DNA from: Arachidicoccus soli
GTDB lineage: Bacteria > Bacteroidota > Bacteroidia > Chitinophagales > Chitinophagaceae
Length of the DNA stretch: 64,000 nucleotides
Assembly: GCF_003600625.1 (NCBI RefSeq)
Contig: NZ_CP032489.1
Location: forward strand, 2,418,001 to 2,482,000
Direction: 5' to 3'
The translations under genes and the position numbers were made by a program. How positions within the stretch are numbered: the first letter of the stretch is position 1; each line of letters opens with the position of its first letter. Of the stretch, positions 43,837 to 54,591 are shown piece by piece. The notes under the pieces are model-generated. The model had not been told where the DNA came from. It ran no database searches and saw only the letters and a list, made by a program, of their open reading frames with translations.

Positions 43837-46326
43837 TTATTGTTTAAATTTTGCTTCCAGCATTTTCATAAAATAGCCACCCACGACACTACGCGCCTGA
43901 AAACCAACATGCTTGCCACTTATCGTTTCATGCCAGTCGCTTAGCGGAACCCTGTCAGGTGTTTCCGTTGCAAATTTATATATAGGCCTGGCAAACCTTT
44001 CAAAGGTCGATTTATCCTTGGCAAGTGTTGCTGACCACATAATCCAGTCGCTCTTCGTATAAGTTCTTCTGCTGTCCAACGGAAGCCCGTATTTGTTTTG
44101 TTTTGTCAAATAAAAACGAATCTCTTTTTCATAAACACTTGGAGGGAAAATACCCAAGTCTAAAACTTTATCCCAAACCAGGTTATACTTTTGACTCCAG
44201 GTATTTTTATCATTAAATGTAAGTGCATAATGATCCCCCGCATCCGCCAACTGCATCCATTCTTGTGCAAAGCTTTTAGCCATTGCTGTGTATTTTTGCG
44301 CCGTATCTTTTTCGCCCAGCATATTCGCCATCATACCGTAGGAACCAATGGCCACAATGGCTTTCACTGAAAGGTTAGCGTTCCGGGCCAAATGACCGGC
44401 AAAGTCATCCGTACATAGCTGGTTTACGGGGTCAAGCCCTGCCTGGGATAAATAGTTCACCCAAATACTCAGCTCTTTCCAATGTTTCTTAGCATAACTT
44501 GCATTCCCTTCAGCCTTACATACAGCGGCCGTGGAAATCACCATATTACCTGCTTCTTCCACCGGCATATCTTCTCCATATGTTTGTCCGTTTGCCAGCG
44601 GGTAAGTACCCAAATCATGTGAAGGATAAGGCTTTTGCCATCTACCACTTTCACTGTAATAAAAAATCCCGTTGAGCATTCCCTTCAATAAATCAGGGTT
44701 ATACAATAAATACAATGGTGCGGATGGATAGGTAATATCAACGGTATTGATAGAGCCATTACTAAAGTTTTCTTTGGACATAAATAAGAGCTCACCTCCA
44801 GGGCCCTGCACCAAGGCATGTGCAGCAATACTTTGTCTATAAGCCAAATTGCAAAGTCTTGCATAATCTTCGCCGCCCGCCGCTACGGCATTCTTGTATA
44901 ATTCCTGATCAAAGGCATTACATTTTTCTACTGTGGCTTTATAATCCTCATAAGCTGTCTGCAATTGATCCTGTATGGTGCTATTGCCGTTTCTGTTCCA
45001 CCAAGGCCGAAGATTTTGGTGAAAATACTGTACCATATATTGTTCATCATAGCCCAGTTCAATAAATTTTTCTTTGGAAGAAGTCGATATGTTCCCAAAA
45101 TTTAAAACAGTGTTTAATTCAAGGCCCTTCCCCTTCAATGAATGGTTCGTTGATTTTTCTTCCTGCAAAAATGCAGTAACGCCGCTATTTTCAGAAGAGG
45201 TGATATATTGTCGCGTTGTCTTATCATTCGATGCGCCTACATAAAAATACCCCCAGTCAATCCTTAGATCATCGCCTTTCTTTTGCAATAGCGGTTGCTC
45301 TGTCGTTCCGGTTTTAAGCAACTTTAAATCCTCCGTATTTGCAACTGTAGCCATCACTTCCTGATTCGCAGTATTCACCGCGACGCCTGAGGAAGCACCA
45401 AAATAAATCTGCGCCTCATGTGTTTTGCCGTCATTAGATTTTGCAGCAAAAGCAATATAAGAAACAGGACGGGAAACAAGTGCTAGATCCTTCAACAGCA
45501 AGGGAGAAATAAATTTCACTTGTAAATCAAGCCCTCCGGCAGTAAAATCATAGATTGTTTGCGTTGCAGTTATTTGTACTTTATTTTGTTTGGCAGGCAG
45601 GATTTCCGCTTTACCTACAGGTAAAACCTTTTGGACGATGCCTGCATCAAGGTAGGCTCCTCCCGCAGTATTTGCACAATGTATGGCTAAAACATTTTCC
45701 CCTATCTTCAAATTCTTTTTTATCGCTTTGTTTACATCAAGAAAAATAAATTTATTTGTCCATCCCTTTGCCTCATAAATATTCGCTCCATTTAAAAAGA
45801 CTTCGACATTATCATCATGGTTTATCTTCAGAAACAGTTTGCCCAAATTCAAATTATTTATTTTAAAAACCCGACGAACCCATAAATCTTTAGATGTCCA
45901 AATGGTTTTAGCTTCCCCTTGATTGTCGCTAAATGGAGCAACACCGGATTGCCAGTCATTATCCTTATAACCAAGCTTGGTCCAACTCCTACCAGGTTGC
46001 TGTTCGGTGTATTTGACTGTATAACTTTGTCCATCAGCAGTTGGCAACAGGTCCTTATATTCCTCCTGCTGCAGCCCCAAAAACCTGTAATAGTGATTAT
46101 CGACTTTTACAATGCCCAACAAGGACTGGTCCGCACCTGTCCAGTGTCTGGTCGTGGATTGATTCAATGCATCTGTCGACGACCAAATACTAAAATAGGT
46201 ATCATGGGTGATCAGCGGATAAGCAGGTGCCACTTGTTGTGCATTTGCCTGAACGCCGAGTAATACAGTTGAAAACAAAAAAAACTTAATACATTTAATT
46301 ACCCTAGAATCTGCTTTTTGTGTCAT
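43837..46326 (-). CDS. Glutaminase-type DUF4965 protein of the PUL
   Basis: 829 residues with a signal peptide (about 10-30, ending ANAQ). Domain order as in the Bacteroidota glutaminase-A family: an N-terminal DUF4964-like part (YPLITHDTYFSIWSSTDALN), an inserted jelly-roll carbohydrate-binding-like domain (about 120-235, DLWVRRVFKINNLNLGKLFL), a DUF5127-like sandwich, and a C-terminal (alpha/alpha) barrel of DUF4965/DUF1793 type (about 480-829, LGTYPLANGQTYGEDMPVEE). Members have been called glutaminases from the fungal GtaA, but in polysaccharide loci a glycosidase-like role is as likely. It follows the other PUL genes after a terminator, so it may be transcribed separately. Confidence 0.8.
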   Translation of the reverse strand: MTQKADSRVIKCIKFFLFSTVLLGVQANAQQVAPAYPLITHDTYFSIWSSTDALNQSTTRHWTGADQSLLGIVKVDNHYYRFLGLQQEEYKDLLPTADGQSYTVKYTEQQPGRSWTKLGYKDNDWQSGVAPFSDNQGEAKTIWTSKDLWVRRVFKINNLNLGKLFLKINHDDNVEVFLNGANIYEAKGWTNKFIFLDVNKAIKKNLKIGENVLAIHCANTAGGAYLDAGIVQKVLPVGKAEILPAKQNKVQITATQTIYDFTAGGLDLQVKFISPLLLKDLALVSRPVSYIAFAAKSNDGKTHEAQIYFGASSGVAVNTANQEVMATVANTEDLKLLKTGTTEQPLLQKKGDDLRIDWGYFYVGASNDKTTRQYITSSENSGVTAFLQEEKSTNHSLKGKGLELNTVLNFGNISTSSKEKFIELGYDEQYMVQYFHQNLRPWWNRNGNSTIQDQLQTAYEDYKATVEKCNAFDQELYKNAVAAGGEDYARLCNLAYRQSIAAHALVQGPGGELLFMSKENFSNGSINTVDITYPSAPLYLLYNPDLLKGMLNGIFYYSESGRWQKPYPSHDLGTYPLANGQTYGEDMPVEEAGNMVISTAAVCKAEGNASYAKKHWKELSIWVNYLSQAGLDPVNQLCTDDFAGHLARNANLSVKAIVAIGSYGMMANMLGEKDTAQKYTAMAKSFAQEWMQLADAGDHYALTFNDKNTWSQKYNLVWDKVLDLGIFPPSVYEKEIRFYLTKQNKYGLPLDSRRTYTKSDWIMWSATLAKDKSTFERFARPIYKFATETPDRVPLSDWHETISGKHVGFQARSVVGGYFMKMLEAKFKQ

Positions 46327-46482
46327 AGTTAGCTTTCTTAAGATTTATATTTAAGAGAAATGAAAAATTATCTTTAATTACATGATAGAAGACCTGCATC
46401 TGGCTGCTGCCGCTACATGAGTCCTATTATTTTTATGGAACCTGCAATACTGCATGTGCATGTATATGATCTATTGTTAAAA

Positions 46483-46514
46483 GATCTTCTACCTCTTTCA
46501 ACAGGTAGAAGATC
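46483..46514 (-). terminator. Perfect 12-pair hairpin terminator
   Basis: GATCTTCTACCT / AGGTAGAAGATC with an eight-base loop; on the minus strand it is followed by TTTT. It closes the susCD operon, downstream of the 46590-47573 gene. Confidence 0.85.
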
Positions 46515-46589
46515 CAATAAGGCTGTCCTAGCTACAAATATTCCTTTATCCAGCCTTTCATCCTTTTTTAAAGAACCGCCAGGAGCATC

Positions 46590-47573
46590 TTACCATTGAA
46601 TAGCCTGGTCTTCATCCGGAATCTGTGTATTGATATTTCTTTCCATGATCAAGGATCCACGAACGGTATAATCGATGGAGGCGTTGGCCACAGAAGTATA
46701 ATCAGTAAAATTATAGTCAATATTATTGACGGTCACATATCTGTGAATAAGATAAGGTAGTAGTTCATCAGGCACATCTTCCACAGAATAATTAATAACC
46801 TTATTCACTTGGAAATTTATGGCAGGATTATCAGAAGAAAGCGTCACTTCTTTTTTCGTTTGATCAAAATGCGCATAAATCTTATAATCTCTTCTATCGG
46901 TTTTATTTTCGTCTACCGTACCTGCGTAGAAAAAGATAGTATTTTCGTCAACCACATAGGTTTCTATGGTGCTTTTCACGATTGCAGCGCCATTTTCCTC
47001 CCCTTTCAGATAGATTTTGAGAGAGGTACCACTGTAGGTGCCTGAATAATCATTGAAGGGAACGATGCGCAATAATGCCTTGGCGTAATTTCTTCTCGGA
47101 TTTGGCGTATACTCATTAGTAGGCGAAGACTCTATTGTCAAAGGAAGGATCCATTTATCTACCAGATCGATATTTTTAAGCGTAAAGCCAATAGTGGCAG
47201 TATCCATATTCTGCCCCTTTTGAATAGATACGGTATCAGGCATCGTAAAATATTGCTGGGACAACTCTTTATAATAAAGATCCGTTCTGTTTTGAAAGTT
47301 TAGAACATTAAATAACTTCAGGGTATCGGCATCTACGCCCATATGTACCAAGAGGTTTCTGTTATTGTTTGTGGAGCCGCTGACAATAACAGGAAGTTCG
47401 TAATTAACCAACCCATCAGGTTTGTAACGGATATGAATAGGTGTAACACCATCTCCATCTATAGGAGCCTTAAATGAAACATATTGCTGATATTGTTCGG
47501 TAACCCAATCTTTATTGCAGGCAATGATCCCGGTAGTCAATAAAATAGTCAGCCATGCAGCTATCTTTTTCAT
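46590..47573 (-). CDS. PUL surface lipoprotein, DUF1735/DUF4973-like
   Basis: 327 residues with a lipoprotein signal (LLTTGIIACNK, Cys19). The N-terminal half has the immunoglobulin-like pattern of DUF1735 (VSFKAPIDGDGVTPIHIRYK, then the thiol-free strand pairs to about 165). The C-terminal half starts with the turn NDYSGTYSGTSLKIY and fits DUF4973/DUF4361-type domains found after DUF1735. Such proteins occupy the place of surface glycan-binding proteins behind susD. It is the last gene before the terminator at 46483. The DUF number for the second half is uncertain. Confidence 0.7.
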   Translation of the reverse strand: MKKIAAWLTILLTTGIIACNKDWVTEQYQQYVSFKAPIDGDGVTPIHIRYKPDGLVNYELPVIVSGSTNNNRNLLVHMGVDADTLKLFNVLNFQNRTDLYYKELSQQYFTMPDTVSIQKGQNMDTATIGFTLKNIDLVDKWILPLTIESSPTNEYTPNPRRNYAKALLRIVPFNDYSGTYSGTSLKIYLKGEENGAAIVKSTIETYVVDENTIFFYAGTVDENKTDRRDYKIYAHFDQTKKEVTLSSDNPAINFQVNKVINYSVEDVPDELLPYLIHRYVTVNNIDYNFTDYTSVANASIDYTVRGSLIMERNINTQIPDEDQAIQW

Positions 47574-47752
47574 GTGTTTAATTTTATTGTTTTTTTATTG
47601 ATCAGTTGAAAGATCTTGTATACTTTTTCCGGTGTGCAAACAGCATACAAGATATTTCATCCGTAATTTTCTGGTTTCCTGAGTCCTGGCGCAGATAGCG
47701 GAATAAGACTCTTGTTTCCATTTCTCCCGTACTTTATTCCGGATATAAATTT

Positions 47753-49804
47753 TTAATTATTATAAGTTTGCCAGCCCGGATTTTGTGTCAAACGCTTATC
47801 ACGCTTCAGCTCTTCAATAGAGATAGGCCAAAAATACATTTTGTCGGCAAAAGTGCTTTGCAGGGCAAAAGCCGCTACCGGCTGATGAAACAAATCCCTT
47901 TGATTAGAAGTCATCAATACATTATATCCGTAGATAGGGAGTGTAAGTTCTTCCGGTGCATCTTCCCATCTGCGTAAATCATAATAACGATCCTGTTCAC
48001 CCATCAATTCTATTTGGCGTTCACGTTTTATCGCTTTTCTTAATGCCGTCTTATTAGAATATACAGCATCCGAATAATCAGGCACCCCTCCTCTAATCCT
48101 GACAGGCCTGATGCCTTTATGCATTTCATCCAGGTTCCTTGCAATGGTATAAGTCTGCGAACTATCCCAACTGGGTATATTATAAGAGCCGTCTAATTCA
48201 TTTAAAGCTTCCGCATATTCCAACAGTATATCCGCATAACGTATGGCCGGTTCTGCTTTAGGCACAACCTTCCCCAAATCCCCGTTTTCGTAAGTATCTT
48301 GGGGGTTAACATATTTCATAATCCCGATACCCGTCCTCAACCAAAACATCGTATTGGTATAACCGTTGCCAGACCCACGATAATAAAACACCTGCTGTTC
48401 TTTATTATACTGCTGCGACTCATTGGTCATATGCCATACGCTGCCATTATAAGCTACAGAAGCATAAAACCTGGGTTCCCTGTTGGCAAACTGCAAAGAA
48501 ACGCCTGCTGCCAAAGGTTTATATTTTCCGGCTGCCACATCCTGGTCGGTTACAAAACCCTGTACCCTTTGGCTACCGTTTCCTTTTCCATATTCCATAT
48601 CTTTTCCCGGTGCATCGGTACCATCATTCATATAGTAGGCATCAGATTGTTTGAGCGTCATACCATGTGTATTCCATCCGGAGGCAATTCTTGGTAATTG
48701 GTGCACCACCATGACATTGATGCCCTCACTGGATTGATTCTGTCCGCGTGTAAAAATCAATTCCGGATTTTCGGAGGCAGACAGCTCTCCGTCAAAGAGC
48801 GTACGGTAAGACTCAAAAGGGTCTATATTCGCCCAACCATCCGGCCATGGCTTATCAGAATATTGCGCATTATAAGGAGGCGCAATCGTAGCCGGGTGTG
48901 TAACGGTCCCCGAAGAATGGAAGGGTGCGACAAATAAAGAATAAACACCCAACTGCATGACATCTTTTGCTGCGGCAGCCGCTCTGGCCCATTTCTCTTC
49001 ATCATAGGTAACAGAAAGTAAAGGGTTCCCTTTATCATCCACTAGTTTTGCTTTGAAATCCGCACTTACCTTACCCCCGTTCATCAAAGGGCTCGCTGCA
49101 TACAAAAATACTTTTGCACGGGTTGCCAAAGCCGCGCCCTTAGTAGGTCTGGCGATGCTCAGCTGTCCGCGGCTCTGTGGCAGGTCTTTAGCTGCAAGAA
49201 CCATTTCCTTCCCAATATATTCAGCGCACTGCTCATAGGTATTTCTAGGCAAGGCCAGGGCAGCATAACTTTCTGTATAATCGGCGCCACCATCAGGAAT
49301 AATCGGTATAGGACCGTATTTTCTGAGTAAAAGCCAGTAATAATATGCGCGGACAAAACGGGCCTGCGCCTTATAATCAGCAATCTGTGCCGCAGTCAAG
49401 ACGGTGGCCTGGTCAATATTCTGAATAAATATAGAAGCGCTTCTGATACCTTGATAACATTGATCCCAGGAATTAACTTCCCCTTCATGATAGCCGCCTA
49501 GACTAAACCTGTTATAAGACAAAGACCCCGCATTCGTAGGATCATAGTCCACGTCCCGGTCTCCGTAATAAATATCATCAGCGAAGTTGAAAGGCTCAAA
49601 ACCCTTACTCGCCACGTCTGCGTTTATTCCTGTAAGGTAAGAGTAGGAATTAGCCAGCCATTCCTCAATGTATTTCTCATTATTAAAGGATTTATCTAAA
49701 GTCATCCTGTCATTGAAATATTGATCAGACTTAAGATATTTTTTGCAGGAGATGAATAGCGTCACCATCACTAAAAAAATGGATATAGCAGTTATTTTTT
49801 TCAT
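47753..49804 (-). CDS. susD: SusD/RagB-family nutrient-binding lipoprotein
   Basis: 683 residues; lipoprotein signal with Cys20 in MVTLFISCKKYLKSD. It forms the lid that captures glycan on the SusC porin. The TPR-like helical framework and SusD markers are clear: WDQCYQGIRSASIFIQNID, RFVRAYYYWLLLRKYGPIPI, and the C-terminal IKRERQIELMGEQDRYYDLR with RRWEDAPEEL. It is longer than typical SusD (about 550), with loops around 290-420. It lies 117 bp downstream of susC in the same operon. Confidence 0.95.
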   Translation of the reverse strand: MKKITAISIFLVMVTLFISCKKYLKSDQYFNDRMTLDKSFNNEKYIEEWLANSYSYLTGINADVASKGFEPFNFADDIYYGDRDVDYDPTNAGSLSYNRFSLGGYHEGEVNSWDQCYQGIRSASIFIQNIDQATVLTAAQIADYKAQARFVRAYYYWLLLRKYGPIPIIPDGGADYTESYAALALPRNTYEQCAEYIGKEMVLAAKDLPQSRGQLSIARPTKGAALATRAKVFLYAASPLMNGGKVSADFKAKLVDDKGNPLLSVTYDEEKWARAAAAAKDVMQLGVYSLFVAPFHSSGTVTHPATIAPPYNAQYSDKPWPDGWANIDPFESYRTLFDGELSASENPELIFTRGQNQSSEGINVMVVHQLPRIASGWNTHGMTLKQSDAYYMNDGTDAPGKDMEYGKGNGSQRVQGFVTDQDVAAGKYKPLAAGVSLQFANREPRFYASVAYNGSVWHMTNESQQYNKEQQVFYYRGSGNGYTNTMFWLRTGIGIMKYVNPQDTYENGDLGKVVPKAEPAIRYADILLEYAEALNELDGSYNIPSWDSSQTYTIARNLDEMHKGIRPVRIRGGVPDYSDAVYSNKTALRKAIKRERQIELMGEQDRYYDLRRWEDAPEELTLPIYGYNVLMTSNQRDLFHQPVAAFALQSTFADKMYFWPISIEELKRDKRLTQNPGWQTYNN

Positions 49805-49920
49805 TCTTAAATTTTTATGTTTTAATTGTCGAATGGAACTTACCGGTTATAAAATTTACCAACCCGCATACTGTCCATCTGTAAATTTTATAGGGTAGGT
49901 TTCATGCACTTATTTTCACA

Positions 49921-52900
49921 TTATAAACTAATTGTCAATCCTAGCGTAAATGACTTTGTCAAAGGATAGGTTTCACCTCTCGGGTCTGTCGTTTCCGGAT
50001 CCCATAACTTAAAGGGCGCCCAAGTCAATAAATTTGTACCTATCATATAGATACGAACACTATTCATATGAATCCTGTTAAGCATTTCCTTTGGAAGTGT
50101 ATAGCCGATATCCACATTTTTTAGCCTTAGATAAGCACCATTACGTAACCAATACGTAGAATTTCGATAGTTATTAGGATCTCCATTAAAGCTTAATCTC
50201 GGATAAGGTGCATTGGGATTTTCTGTTGCTGGGTTACCAGATATATCCGCTGATACCCACCTATTATCAACCATACCTTTGAGTATGTTTCCCCATTCCC
50301 CTTCACTAAAGGCATAGACTGTTTTACCATAGATGAAAAAGCTGGATTTACCCGCTCCCTGGAACAACACATTCAAATCAAATCCTTTCCAACTAACAGA
50401 AGTACCCATTCCATAAATCAAATTAGGCGTGCTAGTGGATCCAATAGAAACAATGTCATCATTGTTGATTACCCCATCACCATTTACGTCTTTATATTTA
50501 ATATCACCGGGCTGATAAGCCCCGAATGTTTGTGTCGGGCTGTTGCGGATATCATTATAATCTTTAAACAGGCCCAAAGCGATTAAGCCCCTTGTTTGGT
50601 CCACGCGGTAACCTTTTTGCATCTGATAAGGATACACACTCCCTTCTTCATCTCTATCCAGTATTTCATTTTTGCTAAATGTGATATTACCTCTCAGCGT
50701 CACATTTACCTGATGAAACTGGTGCTTCAACGTAAGGTTTCCGTCAATACCCCGAGAACGTACCGCACCCACATTCGCACTAGGCGTACTCGTCAGCCCC
50801 ACATAAGAAGGCAAGAAATTTCTTTGCATATAAATACCGGTACGCTCATCTTTAAACCCATCGACAGTCATAGAGAAATTGTCATGCCAGAGTGAAAGAT
50901 CCAGGCCAATATCCTGTTTAGTGGCCATTTCCCAAGTAACATAAGGCGAAGCCACCTGAGAATATCCTAAACCACCGTAATTTTTATCACTGCCGAATTC
51001 CGCCCATTGATAGCCGCCTTTTCCTTCTCCGATTGTATATAGATAAGGGAACCTGTTATCTCCTAGATTGTCATTACCCACTTTACCATAAGAATAGCGG
51101 ATTTTAAATAAATTAATCCATTTCATCCGATCCTTTATAAAATTTTCTTCGGCGATATTCCAAGCGCCCGAGACGGCCGGGAAGAATCCATATTGATGCC
51201 CGGGAGCAAAATTTTCCGAGCCGGTATATCCAAAATTAAAGTCCACATAATACTTGTCTTTCCAGTTATAAGCCGCTCGTCCTGCCAGTCCCTGGTTCTT
51301 CTTAGGGATACCGTTTTTGATATCTGTTCCCAGATTTTGTGTAAAAATATTCGCTTCCTGCGTATACCTCAGGTCCATGCTGATATGATGCTCCTGAATG
51401 GCATGATAATAATTCAACATTCCAATAAGAAACTCCCTGCGGCTGCCACCCGAGCTACTTGCCTGTGTCAGCTGGCTTGGATCACTAATATGTGTAAATA
51501 TCAGGTTGCCGTTTACATCCCGATAACGTTCTGCCTTCCATTGTTCCGGCCATTTGTGACGTTCGATCGTACTGGCGTTATAGGTATCATAACCAAAACT
51601 CCCTTCAAAACGCAATCCCTTTGTAAGAAAGTTCAGGTCCTGATCTAAAGTAAGGTTTGTCTGGATATTATTCTCCCAGTTTTCATTAAAACCCGTCTGG
51701 GTAGCAGCCACCCATGGATTCGTTTGATTGCCCGTTCCTACAGCAGGTACATATCCGTTAGAATAATAGATAGGGGTCCGGATGGGTGTGTAACCAAACA
51801 GCTCACCCCAAACATCATTATCCCCCAGCCCCGGGCTGTTTCTTTTTGTCAAGGAGCCGGAAACACCTAATTTCAGAATAGTCGTCTTGGTCACATTGAC
51901 ATCGGTATTCAGCCTGTAGGTCCATTTTTTGTAGTCTGCATTTGTATTATAAGCCTTCTTTAAGGCATCATCCGTATTATACATACCCTTCTCATCCAGG
52001 TAACTACCGGATACAAAATACCGGGCTGTAGTACCACCACCACTCAGGTTAAGATTGGCATGATAGGTCATGGCCCCATCCTTCAACAACTTTTTGGACC
52101 AGTCCACATTGGGATACAGATCAGGATCCAGTCCTAAACGTAATATCTCCAGTTCTACAGGACTGTAAATTGCCGGATGATCACGTGTTATCTGGGCCTC
52201 ATTGATTAAATTAGCATAGGTGTTGCCATCCACAAATTGAGGCGTAATCGTACGGGTATTATAGGAGGATTCGGCCTTTCCGTTAATATTGGTTTTACCA
52301 ATGGTCCCATGCTTGGTCGTAATCAAAACAACACCATTTGCTCCTTTAGATCCGTACATGGCCGTTGCAGAGGCATCTTTAAGTATAGAAATAGACTTGA
52401 TATCGTCTATATTGATCTCATTAATATCTCTTTCAAATCCGTCTACCATCACCAGCGCTCCATTACTGGCACCGAAGGTAGATATGCCTCTTATCCAAAA
52501 GTTAGAGATATCCTTCCCCGGCTGGCCCGAAGTCTGCATCGCCATTATTCCCGGAACATTCCCCGCCAAGGTATTCACGATACTGGCAGTAGGGGCAGAC
52601 TTCCCAATCTGATCCATATCTACTGTAGTAATGGCGCCGGTAACAGTTAGCCTTTTTTGAGGGCCCACAGCGGTAACGACGACCTGATCCAAGGCCTGGA
52701 TATCAGACCTTTTCATCGATACGTCTACCCTATCCTGATCCTTTACCAACACCTCCACTGTATCATAACCGATATAAGAAAACAATAGTTTATGATAGGC
52801 CTCCACTTTTATCGTGAATAACCCCTCTTTTGTAGAGTAAGTGCCCAATCCTGCCGCATTAATTACAGAGATACTCACCCCTGATAAAGGCTCCCCCGTT

Positions 52901-53013
52901 TCTTTGTCTGTTATTTTCCCCGTAACAGTCAATCGATTTTGGGCAAAGGAAGTCATACAGGTAAAAAGTAACAAGAAAAAAGTAAGCGCATTTCTCATTA
53001 ACAGTTTCTTCAT
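49921..53013 (-). CDS. susC: SusC/RagA-family TonB-linked outer-membrane transporter
   Basis: 1030 residues. After a signal peptide (ending MTSFAQ) comes a carboxypeptidase-regulatory-like domain (about 29-105, VTGKITDKETGEPLSGVSIS), then the plug (about 115-230, DQVVVTAVG, SILKDASATAMYGSKGANGV) and the 22-strand barrel to the end (SFTLGLTISL). Imports oligosaccharides over the outer membrane with energy from TonB. It lacks an N-terminal anti-sigma-interacting STN domain, so control by an ECF sigma factor is unlikely; the nearby kinase/response regulator is the probable regulator. The IPT/NHL gene precedes it by only 12 bp. Confidence 0.95.
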   Translation of the reverse strand: MKKLLMRNALTFFLLLFTCMTSFAQNRLTVTGKITDKETGEPLSGVSISVINAAGLGTYSTKEGLFTIKVEAYHKLLFSYIGYDTVEVLVKDQDRVDVSMKRSDIQALDQVVVTAVGPQKRLTVTGAITTVDMDQIGKSAPTASIVNTLAGNVPGIMAMQTSGQPGKDISNFWIRGISTFGASNGALVMVDGFERDINEINIDDIKSISILKDASATAMYGSKGANGVVLITTKHGTIGKTNINGKAESSYNTRTITPQFVDGNTYANLINEAQITRDHPAIYSPVELEILRLGLDPDLYPNVDWSKKLLKDGAMTYHANLNLSGGGTTARYFVSGSYLDEKGMYNTDDALKKAYNTNADYKKWTYRLNTDVNVTKTTILKLGVSGSLTKRNSPGLGDNDVWGELFGYTPIRTPIYYSNGYVPAVGTGNQTNPWVAATQTGFNENWENNIQTNLTLDQDLNFLTKGLRFEGSFGYDTYNASTIERHKWPEQWKAERYRDVNGNLIFTHISDPSQLTQASSSGGSRREFLIGMLNYYHAIQEHHISMDLRYTQEANIFTQNLGTDIKNGIPKKNQGLAGRAAYNWKDKYYVDFNFGYTGSENFAPGHQYGFFPAVSGAWNIAEENFIKDRMKWINLFKIRYSYGKVGNDNLGDNRFPYLYTIGEGKGGYQWAEFGSDKNYGGLGYSQVASPYVTWEMATKQDIGLDLSLWHDNFSMTVDGFKDERTGIYMQRNFLPSYVGLTSTPSANVGAVRSRGIDGNLTLKHQFHQVNVTLRGNITFSKNEILDRDEEGSVYPYQMQKGYRVDQTRGLIALGLFKDYNDIRNSPTQTFGAYQPGDIKYKDVNGDGVINNDDIVSIGSTSTPNLIYGMGTSVSWKGFDLNVLFQGAGKSSFFIYGKTVYAFSEGEWGNILKGMVDNRWVSADISGNPATENPNAPYPRLSFNGDPNNYRNSTYWLRNGAYLRLKNVDIGYTLPKEMLNRIHMNSVRIYMIGTNLLTWAPFKLWDPETTDPRGETYPLTKSFTLGLTISL

Positions 53014-53025
53014 AGCAATCTTATT

Positions 53026-54444
53026 TTAGTTTTCTAATGAAATTTTTCTGATACAATGATTCTCACAATCTCCCACATAAAACACGTGGCTTACAGAGTC
53101 ATAGGCCAAACCCTTAGGTTGGTTAAATCTTGCTTCGGTGCGAAGCGCTCCGTCAATATATCCATAAGGGTTAGGATCGATACTGGAACTACCCCTTCCC
53201 GCAAAAGTGGTCACCTTCCCTTCAGGTGTCAGGATACGGATATCATGATTGCCTTGTTCGGCAAAATAGAAATCATATTCATCTTTCTTCCCTGCATAGT
53301 CCGGGTTTCTGACAAATACCCCCTGATAAGGGTTTGACAATCTGGCTTGAGTGCCTACACCATCCACCCAGTCTCCGCCGGCTCTAGGCTCACCGCAAAC
53401 AACATAAGGTTGTGTAAAGGTTTTATTAGTCCAGTCATAATCCGTTCTCAATATATAATTCTGATTGATTACAACAATATAGGCGTAGTCTCCGGTAGGT
53501 GCTATATCAATTTGAAACTCCCAGTTATTATCCTGGATCTTAAACAGCTCCTGGTAATCTTTAATACCCAGGTTATGATTTTCAAAATAACTGTTCAGGT
53601 CAAAGCGGTAAAACTGTCCTTTTTCATAGCTGTTAAAATAAAGTTCACCATTTACAGGATGCACGGACGCACCATTACATTGCTTATAGGAAGTCAGCAC
53701 CTGCGGGTCTCTAAAACCATTAGCCCTGGACGATATAGAAGTACTAATGCCATTCACATCCCCCTGATCATTCGCGATGATCATATGGTTTTTATCCTTT
53801 GTAAAAGCAATCGTCCTGATACGACTCCAACCGCCCATACCTCTTGTAATAGGCGTAGTTACCGTACTGTCTGTAAAATTAAGCAGACGCACATCTCCCC
53901 CATCCTGTCCCATATATAACAGGTTGGGATTTGCTGGGTCGAAGATCAGCCAGGTAGGGTTATTAAAACCACCGCAGTCGGCAAAAGTGCCATCTTTGAC
54001 ATCATAATTACCTCTTTCATCTTTTTTACCGGCCAGCGTTGTCACCACCATCCTTCTCTGGTAGCCAAAAGTATCACTTGCCATGACCATCTGCTGTGTA
54101 GAATCAACACCCACATTCACCTCTACTTCGCCGGTATAAGCTCTGTTAGGGACAATACAATAAATTCCACCGTTATGCACATTAATTACGGTGGCATCTT
54201 TGTTCCCTATTTTGACCGAGACGATGGATTTGTCATTACCAAAATTCTTCCCATAAATCACGAGCTGCTGTCCGCCGCCCCCCGTTTTGGGAAAGAAATC
54301 AGTTACGGTCACCGCTTCGGAAGGGTTGTAAGCGCCAGACCCGGTCGAATTACCAGAACCCTTTTTACAACTAATAATACAGGTGCTCAGTAAGAGCAAT
54401 AAAATACACAGATTTACTATCTGCATTTTTTTTATACAATTCAT
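53026..54444 (-). CDS. IPT/TIG plus NHL-like propeller surface lipoprotein
   Basis: 472 residues with lipoprotein signal (STCIISCKKGS, Cys26; the ATG at residue 7 is an alternative start). An IPT/TIG domain (about 42-125, VTDFFPKTGGGGQQLVIYGK) is followed by a beta-propeller of NHL type (about 135-470: LIFDPANPNLLYMGQDGGDV, then RFNQPKGLAYDSVSHVFYVG near the end). This architecture is common as a glycan-binding or unknown surface component in mannan- and other PULs. It is the first gene of the minus-strand operon, directly coupled (12 bp) to susC, which is less usual than having it behind susD. Confidence 0.85.
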   Translation of the reverse strand: MNCIKKMQIVNLCILLLLLSTCIISCKKGSGNSTGSGAYNPSEAVTVTDFFPKTGGGGQQLVIYGKNFGNDKSIVSVKIGNKDATVINVHNGGIYCIVPNRAYTGEVEVNVGVDSTQQMVMASDTFGYQRRMVVTTLAGKKDERGNYDVKDGTFADCGGFNNPTWLIFDPANPNLLYMGQDGGDVRLLNFTDSTVTTPITRGMGGWSRIRTIAFTKDKNHMIIANDQGDVNGISTSISSRANGFRDPQVLTSYKQCNGASVHPVNGELYFNSYEKGQFYRFDLNSYFENHNLGIKDYQELFKIQDNNWEFQIDIAPTGDYAYIVVINQNYILRTDYDWTNKTFTQPYVVCGEPRAGGDWVDGVGTQARLSNPYQGVFVRNPDYAGKKDEYDFYFAEQGNHDIRILTPEGKVTTFAGRGSSSIDPNPYGYIDGALRTEARFNQPKGLAYDSVSHVFYVGDCENHCIRKISLEN

Positions 54445-54591
54445 AATTTAATCTTAAAAAATGTACAATGATTAATTTCTATGCAACAATGTTTTGGATG
54501 TATACTCCGCAGTTTTAACGCATAATCTTCATAAAGCAATCATTTATTAATGTGTTATTTTTAACAAAATTGGCGCATTTAAAAACTAACG

